Notes under the pieces: generated by a model
What the model was told of the DNA's origin: nothing
What the model saw: only the letters and a program-made list of their open reading frames with translations
The model's database searches: none
In this document: one piece after another, positions 51,136 to 63,075 of the stretch
How positions within the stretch are numbered: the first letter of the stretch is position 1
How the letters are laid out: each line of letters begins with the position of its first letter
Translations under genes and position numbers: made by a program
Assembly: GCA_963921425.1 (NCBI GenBank)
Contig: OY992836.1
Coordinates: 10,137,304 to 10,201,303 of the forward strand
Direction: 5' to 3'
Source of the DNA: Dryas octopetala
Taxonomy: Eukaryota; Streptophyta; Magnoliopsida; Rosales; Rosaceae
Length of the DNA: 64,000 nt

Positions 51136-52759
51136 GTTAGTATAGTACGTATCAACTTGATCAGTCTGCCACATCAGCTTTAATTGCAGCAATCCATCAG
51201 TCAATGCACAGAAAAGCTTCTATATATGAGTCAAGCTAGTCTGGTCAAGTTAATATATATGCTCAGGTTAACTCGAGTTACACTATATAAGTTTATATAG
51301 TTTCAACTGTCACACAATAAATGGCTTACAGCTGACAAGTAATTTGTTTGTAAAGCAAGATTTGCCTCAGTTAATGTATACAAGCTTTCGTTTTAATCCA
51401 TGTGATTGAGGTTACCTGAAAGTAGTTCAATATAATTTTATTTGTAAATAGCAACATGATTCAAAAATACGATCAATGGAGTATGAATTTTAACATTTAT
51501 AAAGTACAACTTTAGAATATGAAGATTATCAAGGGAGTTTCACATAGTCCACCGGCCCTGTACTGTTTTTCTTGAAATTAATCATATATAATTATAATTA
51601 GCTAATTAGAATTAAGTTAATATGTGCACAACTAAGATCATCATTTGGGGTTAGTTGACAACTTAACTTAACATATCCTAAAATTTTCAGATAATAATCC
51701 CTAAGTCTACTCTCCATTCCCCAATTTTACACTACCTTATCTAATGTTTTTCAATGTTGAAAAGATTCACCCCTATTTTTAAAAATGATAAATAAGCCTA
51801 TGTTGTAACATGGGGCGCTAAGGCTACAACGTTGAGTACTCGGTATGTCATTTATTATTATTTTTTTCTCAATGTGTCATTTATTATTATTATTTTTTAC
51901 TTGACAGATTGCCACTGTCAAATTGTAACAAATAATAATAACTATTGTTATTGTTGAAATTAAATATGATGGATGTCACTCCATAAGCTTGAATTTTGTG
52001 TTTTATGTTGATTTATTAATTTTTTACATGTTTATATAAGAAAAACACATAAAGTACATATATTTATAAGTACAAATTTTTTTTTGCCTCCTATAAGTAT
52101 GATTTTTATGTAACTTTTTAATTGTCATTGTTGCATAGTGGCCATGTAATGGTTGATAGTGCCCAACAATAACATTAATGTTTTAAAAAAAAGCGTTGAG
52201 CGCTTGACTCATTAAAAAGTGTACCAATCTATCATTGTAAAGCGTGTGGGATGGTCAGTTAGACTATTTTTATTTTGAACTAAAAAGAAAACCCTAAAAT
52301 TTTCTAGATATTTAAGTATCATATATATATTCATCAAACTCTATTTTAGTATTTGTAACCAAAAGAGAAAAAATATATCATTCTTATACTTTAAGCAGGA
52401 TTGGGTTGCATGGGCTTAGACGCAGGCATCAACGAAAGCAAACATGTAGAATGCATACAACTTCAAGATAAAGAGTTCAAAATGAAATTTTGTTCCGTCA
52501 AGTGTACGTGCTAGACACTTTAAGAGAATATGTTAGTCTTATGTGTGATAAGATGTCCTATGCCCGAGACGCACAAGGTATATTGGTTTTTGAAAGGCCT
52601 AGGCCCAAACTAACAGACTTTCGTCATCACCATCATGGAAAAACATCTAATACCCTATCTCAAGGAGATTATTCCCCAATTTCCAAGTAACAAACTCCTT
52701 CTTCATTCCTACTCTCCTCGTTCTCTTGAGATAGTATGCCAAGCGAAGAGGATCCTCAG
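51136..52759. other. A+T-rich intergenic DNA
   Basis: No gene recognised. A short plus-strand frame at 52490-52690 may be a worn gag piece ahead of the pol relic but shows no diagnostic motif. Confidence 0.35.
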
Positions 52760-53690
52760 GCAAGCATAATGGACGAGTCGCAAACCTCAACAGGTTCATA
52801 TCTAGGTCATCAGACAAGTGTCGACCTCTTGTTCAGCTGCTGAAGAAGAATACCACATTTGAGTGGACGTCTGACTGCGAAGAAGCCTTTCAAACCCTTA
52901 AAAAAGACCTCGGTAAGCCTATTATGATATCCACGCCGGTCCCCATGGGGTCATAGGTCTATACTTAGCAACGACATGTATAGTCCTCAATTAGCTTTGT
53001 CCTATTCCGCTAGGACAAGGGACAAGAGAAGCCGGTCTACTTCACCAGTAAGACCTTATTGGACACATAGATGAGGTACTCTAAGGTTGAGAAAGTGGCA
53101 TTCGCCCTTATCTATTCAACAAGGAGGCTCCGGAATGGGTTTAATTTCGTACCGTCATCGGCGCATGCAATAGGAGTGATCACAGAATATCCGCTAAAGA
53201 GCATCCTTGGCAAGACTGAGTTGTCTGGAAGAGTAGCAAAGTGGGTTGTTCAGCTAGGCGAGTTCAACATTCGATACGAACCACAAACAACAAAAAAAGG
53301 TCAAGCACACTAGCTAGCTTCCTGGCGAATTTCCCTGTAGAATCAGACATTAGGGGCGACTATTCCATAGATGACGAGCTGTCCTCTATGGCCAACGTAG
53401 AGAAAATAACTCCAAACAAGCTCACCTCAGAGGTGAGAACCAAACAAATTGAAGATTATCCTAGGCTATTAGGGGCAACCTCCAAAACCTGTTTTCTCAG
53501 AGTTCAGTGTGAAGATTGTTCGTTGATGGCTCGTCGATTAAAAGCGAATATGGTATTGTGTTTTTCTAATAACACTAGAAAACGCTAAGACCGAGAAAGC
53601 AATAAAGTTGGGCTTGGAGGCCTAAAACAACGAGGCTGAGAGTACAAAGAAAGGAGTCATCTCTGGATTCTTAGATTTATTTCGTGTAGT
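52760..53690 (+). pseudogene. Decayed Tat-type pol fragment (RT end, RNase H, archaeal RNase H)
   Basis: In several frames one reads PLVQLLKKNTTFEWTSDCEE (RT connection), then KPVYFTSKTLLD, MRYSKVEKVAFALIYSTRRL and KWVVQLGEFNIRYEPQT (RNase H). After a gap, FVDGSSIKSEYGIVFF and NNEAE (archaeal-type RNase H) follow. Order and content are as in the element at 17-30 kb, but the residues differ clearly, so it belongs to another Tat family. No LTRs were found next to it. Confidence 0.8.
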
Positions 53691-54433
53691 ATGTCAGGCT
53701 TTTAATCTATCTAGATTTGACATCCTAGTATACATCAATTGAAAAAAACCTGAACAGTCTTAAGTCAACTGAACTCCATTGTTTTGGTTTGTTTTGTGTG
53801 AATATTAATAAGAATTTTTTTTTTTTTCTGTTAGTAGAGTTTGATAAATTTTACTTTAATTCATATAATTTTAATTGTACCAATAATGTAGTTTCTTAAT
53901 AGTTACAATTCCAAGACACGTGCATAATTTTTTCAATTTAATCAACAAAAATAATATGTGACGTGCACAATTAGGGGTGTTTTTAATAGTGACAATGAAG
54001 TTAAACCACCTAAAAGTTTAAAATACCCTTCCTCGTGTGTTTCACATGCTATTTTCGAATAGCAAAATTAACAAAATTATGCATGTATGCGTCATCAAAT
54101 TGCAAACATAAGAAAACTACTTGAACAAAATTACCACAGTTCAAATTAAAAAGATCAAAATGAAACTTAATTCAAATTACAGGGATCGATTACTTGGCTA
54201 TATTAATATATCAATTTTTTAAAAAAAGATTTCAGAGTTAAATAATTGGTATTGCAAAAGACAGTCTACCATAAGAAGCTGAAGCACCCGACTAGAGCAG
54301 AACTGGACCTCCTTCTCAACCGACGGTCCAGATTCCACATAAAACCCTCCCATCGCAAAAACACAAAACTCTTCTTTCTCTCCTCCTCTGCCTGCAAAAT
54401 CCATCAATCAATCAATCAATTATCATCATCAGC
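53691..54433. other. Spacer and presumed promoter of the SKIP34-like gene
   Basis: A+T-rich to about 54280, then C-rich leader-like DNA with (ATCA)n at about 54404-54429 just ahead of the ATG. ACATAAAACCC near 54337 could serve as a TATA-like signal. Confidence 0.35.
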
Positions 54434-54727
54434 ATGTGTTACGCTCAGCAACCACCCTTCTCCCGGGGCAACCCGACCCGATCGCCCGACGACGACAACG
54501 CGGTGGCGGTGGAAGACCTGCGCGGCCGCCTAGCCGAGACGGAGGCGCGGCTGGCGCGAGCCAGGGCTCGGGAAGCCGAGCTCACCCGCCGCCTCGAGGA
54601 GATGAAACGCTTCGTTTCGGTCATGGAGATCCTCGAAACTTACCTCAAACGACGCTTCCGCGAGCAACAACAATACGTAGCTCGCCTCTTCTCTCTCTCT
54701 GACTCTCCCCTGAAAAAACGTAAATAA
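54434..54727 (+). CDS. SKIP34: SKIP34-like small coiled-coil protein
   Basis: A single-exon frame of 97 residues. After a disordered, Pro/Asp-rich start (MCYAQQPPFSRGN) it has one amphipathic coiled coil, about residues 25-80 (AVEDLRGRLAETEARLARAR, LTRRLEEMKRFVSVMEILET, YLKRRFREQQQYVARLF), and a basic tail KKRK. From memory this is the layout of the plant protein SKIP34, named as a partner of the SCF subunit SKP1; its biochemical role is not established. The coding part is strikingly G+C-rich against its A+T-rich surroundings. A longer overlapping frame begins at 54246 but lacks any resemblance, so the ATG at 54434 is preferred. Confidence 0.75.
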   Translation: MCYAQQPPFSRGNPTRSPDDDNAVAVEDLRGRLAETEARLARARAREAELTRRLEEMKRFVSVMEILETYLKRRFREQQQYVARLFSLSDSPLKKRK

Positions 54728-55456
54728 AAAGCTGCACATATAAGTCATTGCTCATTTCATCAAACACTTTCTGTTCATATAGCCTTTTTTTTTTTTTTTT
54801 CAATATTTTTTTATTTTAGGTTTAATTTTCTTGGTTCTGGATTTGATTATGCGGTCCTGTTTATGCTTGCTGTTGATGAAATAACAATCAATGTTATGCA
54901 GATTATTCATAGCAAAAGAGAATTACTTTAGAGTGTTACAAGTATTCGTAATTGAGGAATAGTTATGGTGGGTTATTACTTATTAGCCTCCTGTGATGGA
55001 TGGTTGTGTAAATGAGGATGTGAATGTTTTTGGCCAGTGATGAAATCAGTTATCAAAGACACCAAATTTCGGGACTGAATGGCTTTTTAAGCCTTGCTGA
55101 CACATTCTGCAATTCTGAGGCATTGCTCTGTGCACTTTATATGTTAATGCTGTTTGTCATTTGTACCAATGAGGATGTGAAATTGTGAATGTTTTTCTTT
55201 GAGTTGGGTGTTTGATGTGGGAAGTAACTTAGGATTAGATTCTGCCCATCCAGGAAAAAAGCAATTAAGGGAGAGAAGTAGTTGATTTGCTGCTGTCGAA
55301 TTGTATTAGCATTACCGATTTCTTTTTCAGGCATTCTCTTTTTGGTAGACTGGTACAGTCATTGACTCATTTCTGTGTTGTTTTTAGTCAAGTTGGATTT
55401 GTGTGCATAATGCTCAAGTATGTGTTTGGGATCATTTTGTTAGTGATTACCAGTTA
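54728..55456. other. 3' region of the SKIP34-like gene and spacer
   Basis: AATAAAAAGC directly at the stop codon may act in 3'-end formation. A T run is at about 54786-54800. No further gene recognised. Confidence 0.4.
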
Positions 55457-55777
55457 GGGCCCCTTTTGACAACATTTTTGTTTTTGGTTTTCAGTTTCTT
55501 TTAGATAAAGAGATAGAAGGAAAGATGAAAGACGGGAGATGTGAGGAAGAAATGAGAAAGAATGCAAACAACTAAACCTACAAAAAAAAAAAAAATCCCT
55601 ATTTGAAACTGTTCTCAGTGTTAGTTTTTTGTTTTCATTTTATGAATTCATTCGATATTCATCATCTCATCCTTCCCTCACATCTATCACTTCTCTTCTC
55701 ACCATCCTATCATTCTTCATTCTCTATCTTTAGTTAAAATTAAAAAGCAAAAATAAAAATGTTACCAAATGGGGCCC
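55457..55777. mobile_element. Tourist-like (PIF/Harbinger) MITE
   Basis: The left end GGGCCCCTTTTGACAACATT and the right end reverse complemented GGGCCCCATTTGGTAACATT match, going on as TTTGTTTTT / TTTATTTTT. TTA stands at both sides (55454-55456 and 55778-55780). 321 bp, non-coding. The GGGCC end and TTA duplication are typical of PIF/Harbinger. Confidence 0.88.
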
Positions 55778-57354
55778 TTAGTTAACCCCAATCTAGTAGT
55801 GTGGCTCGACTAAAGCGTGGATTTATTGCATTTTATATTTTGGATCCATGATGGTTTCTGCCAATTTGAGGAGTTGTTATTTATGCTGAATTGAGGAGAG
55901 AAAGGGTAGTCTTGAATCAAGCTTCAATGGAGGGCTCTTCATCAAGAGTTGTAGGTACATGTTTTAACCCAACTATGAACACATGTTATGGATTGAAAAG
56001 AGATGTTTTTCTCTTCTTATTATTAATATTTGTGTTCTTAGAAAGGAGAGAAGATTGGTTGGCATCTTCTAAAGGGACGGGAACAGCCTTCGGGCTTACT
56101 TGTACCAACACAATCGGTTATGGCTGCCAACCCTTTGTGATGGATTGAAATGGGCTTGGTTGAATGGAGAAATCTAACATACTAACGTTAGATTAGTTGA
56201 GCTTTTCAAAGTTGTGAGGTTACCCCTCATTATGAAGAAGTGAATTGAGAACTAGGTTCAGGTATGCAAAGCACTGCTGAAACTTCATAAAGTGAAACTC
56301 AGGGAGATTAATGATTGTCTATTTGTTACAGGAAGAACTTATTACTGAAAAATTTTGTTCAACATTATCATAATTGGATAATAGATCATGACAGTGAAGG
56401 TTGAAATGTTATTATATCTGAATACTCTAAGCTATCTTCCAAATGATGCTCAGCACAGCGAAAATAGTCTGTTGTGATTGCTTTAATTTATGAAATAATA
56501 CTAAGCTAGGGTTATTAGGGGAATTTTGAAATGGAACATTTTAAGATAGACCTTGGAATCTACTATCTAAATCTGTCCTTGTTGTTAACAAGTTCCTCTC
56601 TTTTTCTGCATTGTGTTGTAATTATCAATTGGCATCACCCACATCACTCATACTTCCCATTCATTGTTAGAAAACAATGCTCAAAGACTTGGTCTACTAG
56701 TTTAGAGTTAGAGGAAAAATATATGGTCCTCTATCACGAGGACTCTTTGCCCTAGTAGTCAAGTAGTCTGTTCTTTGTTACGATTAGATGAAGTAGAATG
56801 CCTGGCCAAATGGGTTCAACTTTGCCTCTGACTCGCAGATCCTGACCAAAATGAGAAGATGGGTGGGATTTAAATCATATTTGAGCAGATTTCTGAACGA
56901 AGTAATCTGAAATTAGTATTTTGTTCTTGAAAATCCAAATACAGCGAAACTGAAATAATTTTGTGGCATTCTTGCTAGTTGCTACTTCAGCAGGATAAAA
57001 CACTCTCTGCTTGTTTGAAATGTGGTATTGTTGTGCCGTTGCTTAATTTTTGGTGGAAATATGACTACCCAAATGGTTTTGAAGAGCATAATGTTGTGGG
57101 CTTAATTTCAATCTGGGTTTGCCGTGGTCACTAATCCTGGATTTTGGAATAATTCCCCTTCTTTTCTTTTGTTGTCAGTGAATTCAAAGAACCAAAAGGT
57201 TTAACTTTCTCTTCTTTAAGCTACTTGCGGTTAATTATGCCCTTGTTGGCCAAAGTGACTTTTTGGTTGGCCAATCACTTGGTCCACTTTCCATTTTTCT
57301 GATTAGGGAGTTGGTGCCATGGAAAATTGAAGGGGAAAAGAGGGATATGCAATC
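55778..57354. other. Intergenic DNA
   Basis: Mostly unremarkable. A frame at 56531-56755 ends in a stretch (RKQCSKTWSTSLELEEKYMV) faintly like the Copia RNase H block, too weak to call. No gene recognised. Confidence 0.35.
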
Positions 57355-57660
57355 TAACTTGCTCATTTTTAATGTGAGATTTCTCATTTAAGGGTAAATA
57401 AGAGATTTCTTGTAATTCGACATTATGTAGGATTTGAACTAATTTCACATTGTAATTCGACGATCAAAACTATTTATTTTTTAAGTCTCATTTTAAAGAT
57501 CAATTGTGTGAAAAATTAAATAGGTCATAAATCATTATGCTCGTCAATTTATTTAATCAAAATTAAATATATTAATTATTTTTTATTTGTCTAATTTTTT
57601 AGATAAATGTTCTTTGAATAGAGATCTATAAAATAAAGGGATAAAATCTAATTACTCATT
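57355..57660. mobile_element. MITE, family A copy 3 (diverged)
   Basis: Order and text match copies at 39.4 and 40.2 kb: ACATTATGTAGGATTTGAAC, then TTTATTTTTTAAGTCTCATTT, TAAATCATTATGCTCGTC, TTTAATCAAAATTAAAT and GTTCTTTGAATAGAGATC. The ends are worn and borders approximate. Confidence 0.45.
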
Positions 57661-59567
57661 AAAAGCTTCTATGATTCTTCTATTTCACGACAACCCTCTA
57701 GTTTATGCAGTGGTAATGATTAAACCAATGACCACCCAATTCAGCGTTATCTGGTATCTTGCAATCACAAACATTGATTGCTTTGAAAATTGGATAAAGA
57801 AGGCTTTTATTTGCACACAAAAACTTGCTCAATTCACCCTTCTTACTCAAAATTTTATCATTCTTTATGTTTCACCCGCCCTTTTTTATTTTTTATTTTA
57901 TTTTTGTTTTGAAATTGGGAGAGGGATTTCGAACTAGGAACCTTTATAATGTTTTGAAAAAAATTTATTTTCATTACAACTTGCTAAGTTATATGGGGAG
58001 GACAAAGATTGAACTCTTGCTATTGTGCTTTGAAAATATACATACCAACTCAGGAAGAGACCTAAAAAAGAAGGAACCAAAGAAATTAAGAAATAGACTT
58101 GCCAATAATTTCTCTTATTGCAACTGAAAAGAAAACTAATTGAAGATAGTAAAGATGATGCGATAAAGTATGCATACAGATCTTGCCAATTACCTCTTTT
58201 GCCACTGGTGGCAGTTCAGAAAGTCAATTATTTGTATCAAGCCTCAAACCAAAAGCTAAATCATCTCTTAATTGTATTTAAGTTAGAAATTGCATTTACT
58301 AAACATCTTTAATTGTTTTAAACTAGAAGAAAGTCCATGTGAATGTGACGGAATGAGCATCGCTTTCTGTGTTCTTTTTCATACCCAATCAACTCTCTAA
58401 AATATCAGTTGGGGACCATTTAGCTCCATCTTCCAAAATATCAGTTGGATGGCATGTTGTTGTTGCTGTTCTTTTTTTTCTTTTTTTCTTTTTTCTAATG
58501 TAGAGAAACAAGAAAACTATGAAAGAGACCTAACCCCAAAATCTCTAAGAATTTTTCCCTATCTTTAATAAAATTTGAAGAAGTATAGAGATGTTACGAA
58601 TAAAATGAAAAAATATAAAAGCAAAAAAGCTAGTTGATAAGTTTTAGCTCAAAGGAGAATGTTATTATTAGTCGTTCACAAATATATACGTAATTATCAA
58701 TTCTTAATTAACGTGAATTTCATAATAAATTTCACACTATTCAATACTGAAACTCGCACGCACGAGAATATTAATATATTTATTTTTGTATAAGTAATTA
58801 ACAACTATTTATTGGTGTGAATTTCATAATAAATTTTACGGTAATTAGTTGTGAAGTTTAAACGAGAATTTTAACATTGGATGTTCATTGACTATAAACG
58901 ATTAACAACCGTTAATTGGCATGCATTTCACAGTAACTTCCACACTAATTAAGTTGATACATGTTATGTAGAAGATTTTTGTTTTGTTCCTTAGCTCAAA
59001 TGATACATATTCATTATAATTGAATTTGAAACGGCTTCATCCTTTTGAGGCTTTGTCCACTTGCTAATGCCACATAATACAATTTTCTCTCAACGGCCAA
59101 AAACAGGGACGTTTCAGTAATTTCAGCAAACAAAGCAAGCAAAAGCTGAAAGCAACCAGCGAGCGGCAACGCAATAGATCAAAAGAAGACAGTAATAAGA
59201 AGATGCCTCAAGTCTCAAGTCTCAAAGGCTCAAAGCTCACTCACTCTCACACTTATCTCCACCACCAGTCGGTGCAACAAGTCCCCCATTTGCTCACATC
59301 ATTACATATTTGATTTGCACACATCGAAATAATGCTCTCCTCACCCTTTCACACCTTTTCCTAATGCCAACAACTCCAACTCATTCTTTCTTGCTTTGCT
59401 TTTACTCTCCCTTTCCCTCTTCCTCTTTTAATATTGTTGTATTTTTCTTTCACGTGTTTATTAGTTTGCTGAGCTTTTTGGTGTTGTTCTCTTGCGAGGA
59501 GCTGAGTTGAGCTGTTTGAAGCTTGTTTTCCTTGAAAAAACTGGTACCCAATTCAGAAGGAGCTTAA
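57661..59567. other. Spacer and upstream region of the NAT gene
   Basis: At about 58690-58960 the phrase GTGAATTTCATAATAAATTTCACAC and variants recur three times at about 110-bp steps, an old tandem duplication. From about 59190 the DNA turns C/T-rich, as expected for a leader: CACTCTCACAC near 59240-59252 and CTCCCTTTCCCTC near 59407. No gene recognised. Confidence 0.4.
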
Positions 59568-62500
59568 ATGGAAACTGGGTCGAGCTCAGAGTTCGTAAAC
59601 AAGGCTGGGAGAGGGAGGGGTGGTGCAGAAGTAGGCTCTGTTCAACCCAAGATCTCGGCCTTTGTGCCAAGGAAGGATTGTGATCCAAGAGAGCTGAGAT
59701 CTTGGGCAAAGAGAACTGGGTTTGTCTCTAATTTCTCAGGGGAGACAGGTACTAGTGGCAGTGAGAAGAATGATAGTGCTGGGTTTGGGTTGGAGAGGGG
59801 TCTTGGTAGGAGAAATGGCGGCGGGTCGTCTCCGAAAATCGAGATCGATCCGGTTCTGGGTCGGACTAAGCCCAGTAGAGGGGTTGAGATTGAGCCAGAT
59901 ACTGGGGTTGGACATGGAGGGGTGAGGAGTGAGAGTGATGAAACAGTGAGGGGTGAGAATAAGAGGAGGAGGAGAACTGAAAATGAAACTGTTTTGGCTG
60001 CTAAAGATGACGAGGGAAGAGTTGATATTAATGGAGATGAGAATGGGAATGGGAGTGGGCATGGAGCTAGAGCAGTTGCTTCGGCAGCCGAGCCGAAGAA
60101 AACTGACGGGAAAGATGAAAGAGATGTGGAAATTAATTTTTATCCGGATGGTGAAGAACTTGTTCATGGAGGGTGGCGTAGACCGTCTGAAATGAAGATT
60201 GGATTGAGAGAAAATCCGGGTTTCGGTTAGTAAACTTACATTCTTGTCATATTAATTTGTTTACTGGTCTTTGTGTATGACTGTATGCTGTTGCAATTGC
60301 TATTTTGTTTGCCATGGTTGTATCATGTATGGTTAAGTTGTAGTCATTATTTTAGGCAAGATATAAGCAGGAAGGCAAAGCATAAACTTTATAAGGGGGA
60401 AAATCATAGAGAAAGAACACAAGCTTGCAATGCACCCTACTATTCCTTTTCCAGAGAATGAATAATTACCTGAAAGGTTGCTTTCAACATTGAGATTTGA
60501 ATAAGATTCCGACCCTGAACTTCTAGAGCCAGAGCTTGAAGCGGTTGTGCAAGTTCGCGTCATATTGTTGGCAAGTTCGGTTCACAATCCTTCCTTGGCA
60601 CAAGCTAAAAAAAATGCTTTGGTCTTGGAATAGATTGATTGATTATCTCTCGATTTAGTTAGTAGCGAAAAGGCATTCTTATTACTTAATTAATAACTTA
60701 GAAAGAATGACTTGACATTTTTGAGTCTTGTTGGAATATGTCACAACAGAGTAGTAGTTTTTTCCTTATCATCTGGTTGTTTTTAATTGCAGTCCCACTG
60801 ATTTATTACGGTCTGCAGCACTATTTATCATTGACTGGCTCGCTTATATTCATCCCTCTGATCATTGTACCAGCCATGGGTGGAACAGACGTAAGCATGT
60901 GTTTCCTGCATTCTTTTACGTCTTGCAATTTAAACAGATACTCACTGTATATTTAATTGTATAAAATGATCGTAGAAGGATACCGCCACAGTGATTTCAA
61001 CAATGCTGCTGGTTTCTGGCATTACAACAATACTGCACTCTTACTTTGGAACCCGACTTCCGTTAGTTCAAGGAAGTTCATTTGTATATTTGGCACCGGC
61101 ATTAGTTATCATGAATGCCCAGGAATATCGAAACCTAACAGAACATGTAAGTTCAGTAGAAAAACTAATGGTTAAGACTTACGACTTATGATTCTATCAA
61201 CTGTAAGCTCCTCGATATTTGTAAAAATATCCTGGAATGTTGTAACATCCAGGTAAAGTTTTCTACATTTTGAAATTAATAGCTTTTTACCACATATTTA
61301 AGGAATTGAAAATGGCACCCTTTCAAAATAGAACCTCTATTATTAACATGTTAAAAGTATCAGGGAACTCATAGTTTCGATGTTTAATAATTCTTATTTA
61401 ACTGCAGAAATTTAGGCATATAATGAGAGAACTGCAAGGAGCTATAATTGTTGGTTCGATATTTCAAAGCTTCCTGGGATTTAGTGGTTTAATGTCTTTT
61501 TTGCTGAGGTAACCCAAGAGATTGCTTGTAAAATTTTCATATTGCCTATATTTCAATGCTTATTGAAAATAAACATGATATATATTTCCTCAAAGAACGG
61601 ATACTTGGATGCATTGGTTCTTCTCCCAATCCTGCTGGCTTGATGCTATATACATAGAATTTCTTTTCTTTCGCTTTAATTACAACAATGTAATATAGCA
61701 CCCTTTTGGAGAAACATTTTTGCATCTTTGACTTGTTTAATCATGCCATGGATCTGTAGCAAAGAGAATTCTGATGAGACTACTGGAAAGAATATATCCT
61801 TTTTTCCATGTGTATATATCAGGGAACCCAATATATTAGCACCTTCATATTGATTTGATAGCACATTGTTGGTTGATAAATCAAATCGCAGTTGCACTTA
61901 TAGCTGCATCAGCAGGCCTTAGTGCATTTGATATGGTTAATATTTCTGAAATATTTATTTTAAACTGAAAAATTTATTGTCAAAAGCTATAATGGTGTCG
62001 ACTGTGGTATTATTGGTTTGTGCTCATATAAGTTATACCATTCTCTTTCTGATCTGTATGATAACATGTTGCAGATTGATAAACCCCATTGTTGTTGCAC
62101 CAACTGTTGCCGCAGTAGGTTTGGCGTTTTTTAGTTTTGGCTTTCCTCAGGCTGGTAGTTGTGTGGAAATCAGCGTTCCACAGATACTTTTGGTTCTTAT
62201 ATTCACCCTGGTAAGTGATTATTTTGTAATTAGGCCTATGCAGCCTTTGCTATACATCATTGGCTGTCTTAAAGAAGTCTTTCACATTTTGTCTTCTTAA
62301 TTCAGTAAATGCTCTTGCAAAGTGTTAAAAAGATTATAATTTATTTGTTTTTGTTTCTTTGCTTTTAGTACCTACGAGGGATATCCATCTTTGGGCATCG
62401 CTTTTTTCGGATTTATGCAGTATGTATCTACCTTTGAACATGTTGGCTCATTTAAAGATATATTTATTCATTAAATTAGATATTGTTGTTGTTTGGACCT

Positions 62501-63038
62501 CTTGAAGATTTCAATGTTTCCTATGTGTAACCAAACCTTATCCTATCCTTTCCCTACTCTTCCTGTGGGATAAAGAACCACTACTATCCACATGTGTTGT
62601 GCCTTCATGGGAAGTTGAACTCCCAACCTTTTTGAAGAGAGGCCCTATATACTATCTAAGGTTTGGCTCTTTGGGGCACGATTAATCATCTGAATTCATA
62701 TGTTTTCTCAACTCCTTGCTGGAAAATTTTGTTACTATATCTCATGATGATGACCATCAATTATTGGACTTTAGGATTGTCTTGTCAGTCAATGATTGCC
62801 TGACATGCTAAATTCTCAATAAAAGATGCATTTACAGTTTATAGGACTGAAAACCTAACGAAGAGACAAACCTCCAAACCTCCAATGAGAACCCTCCCTT
62901 AAACCCTCCCCGGGCAAAACAAGGGAAAATATTTACCTTTTTAATATGAAAGTATGAAGAAATGAAAAAAGAAAAAAAGAAGAAATTTTATCATTAAAAT
63001 TCATTATGTTAATTTCTTTCTAGTTGTTGATAGCACCC

Positions 63039-63075
<37 letters not shown>

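Noticed and set aside
54246-54533. Alternative 95-codon frame over the SKIP34-like gene
   Set aside because: The conserved coiled coil lies in the frame that starts at 54434; the other frame shows no family signal.
56531-56755. Possible Copia RNase H tail
   Set aside because: Resemblance is limited to a few residues, without the Asp/Glu catalytic pattern or neighbouring domains.
59568-60230. Reading the NAT exon 1 frame as a stand-alone 220-residue protein
   Set aside because: The stop comes only after a GT donor at 60226; the next exon joins in phase and begins the membrane domain.
61880-61935. Coding-like stretch (ALIAASAGLSAF) within NAT intron 4
   Set aside because: The splice phases of the flanking exons close without it and NAT proteins have no such segment at this place.
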